Notes under the pieces: generated by a model
What the model was told of the DNA's origin: nothing
The model's database searches: none
Seen by the model: only the letters and a program-made list of their open reading frames with translations
Shown here: piece by piece, positions 8,443 to 8,652 of the stretch
Layout of the letters: each line of letters starts with the position of its first letter
Position numbering within the stretch: the stretch's first letter is position 1
NCBI GenBank assembly: GCA_030599435.1
Contig: JAUVNZ010000049.1
Coordinates: 1-8,652, forward strand
From: Gammaproteobacteria bacterium
Lineage (GTDB): Bacteria; Pseudomonadota; Gammaproteobacteria; SZUA-152
Reading direction: 5' to 3'
DNA length: 8,652 bases
Made by a program: the position numbers and the translations under genes

Positions 8443-8457
8443 ACCAGCGAATAATGT

Positions 8458-8652
8458 ATGAGTGATGTGTTAACACAATTAGCTGAAGTTCTGGAGTCGC
8501 GCAAAAGTGCGTCGCCTGATTCTTCCTATGTGGCCAGTTTATATGATAAGGGGCTGGACGAGATCCTTAAAAAAGTTGGTGAGGAAGCCACTGAAACAGT
8601 GATGGCTGCAAAAGATGGGAATCCGGAAAAAATTATTTATGAAACGGCAGAC
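8458..8652 (+). CDS. hisE: Phosphoribosyl-ATP pyrophosphohydrolase HisE, partial (3' end beyond window)
   Basis: An open frame from ATG 8458 runs 65 codons to the window edge without a stop. It reads [18 protein letters not shown], then [32 protein letters not shown] and IIYETAD. The segments [22 protein letters not shown] and the AAKDG-ETAD block are diagnostic of the all-alpha HisE (MazG-like) family, whose acidic residues (the EEATE and ETAD regions) hold magnesium. HisE removes pyrophosphate from phosphoribosyl-ATP, the second pathway step. Full members are about 105-110 residues, so roughly 40 are missing. No convincing Shine-Dalgarno precedes the ATG; the nearby ATG at 8454 ends after three codons. 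In related genomes hisE is often followed by a HIT-family gene and tatABC, which cannot be checked here. Confidence 0.95.
   Translation, partial: MSDVLTQLAEVLESRKSASPDSSYVASLYDKGLDEILKKVGEEATETVMAAKDGNPEKIIYETAD

Overview
The window is an ordinary, tightly packed biosynthetic locus from a proteobacterium, with every gene on the + strand. Gene order is ibaG (BolA family), murA, hisG, hisD, hisC, hisB, hisH, hisA, hisF, hisI, and the first 65 codons of hisE, which is cut by the right edge. The ibaG-murA-hisG-hisD-hisC neighbourhood, the short-form HisG that closely resembles Pseudomonas HisG, and the IbaG-type BolA protein point to a gammaproteobacterium. A betaproteobacterium is possible, because the unbroken hisBHAFIE tail and the HisC subtype also occur there. 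Base composition is moderate and looks uniform. No mobile element, tRNA, rRNA, CRISPR array or foreign-looking segment is visible.

Layout: positions 1-152 hold a probable terminator of an upstream gene and a candidate ibaG promoter. ibaG (153-413) is followed by a clear intrinsic terminator (451-477), so it is probably transcribed separately from what follows. murA (569-1828) makes the first committed peptidoglycan precursor. The histidine cluster runs from hisG (1901) to the window end, with gaps of 11-116 bases and one 4-base overlap (hisF/hisI). The longest gap, 116 bases between hisC and hisB, has a possible internal promoter and a strong ribosome binding site.

Pathway: HisG condenses ATP and PRPP; HisE and HisI hydrolyse and open the product; HisA isomerises it; HisH and HisF (glutaminase and synthase) form imidazole glycerol phosphate; HisB dehydrates it; HisC transaminates it; HisD oxidises histidinol to histidine. 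Two activities are not in the window. One is HisZ, the regulatory partner that short HisG proteins need. The other is histidinol-phosphate phosphatase, because HisB here has only the dehydratase domain. Both must be encoded elsewhere if the strain makes histidine.

The only structure beyond the genes is a set of short tandem repeats, with periods of about 14-16 bases, in three spacers: upstream of murA, directly before hisG, and directly before hisA. In the hisA spacer several units carry Shine-Dalgarno-like GAGG and generate tiny upstream reading frames. I found no evidence of a new enzymatic, defence or mobile system.
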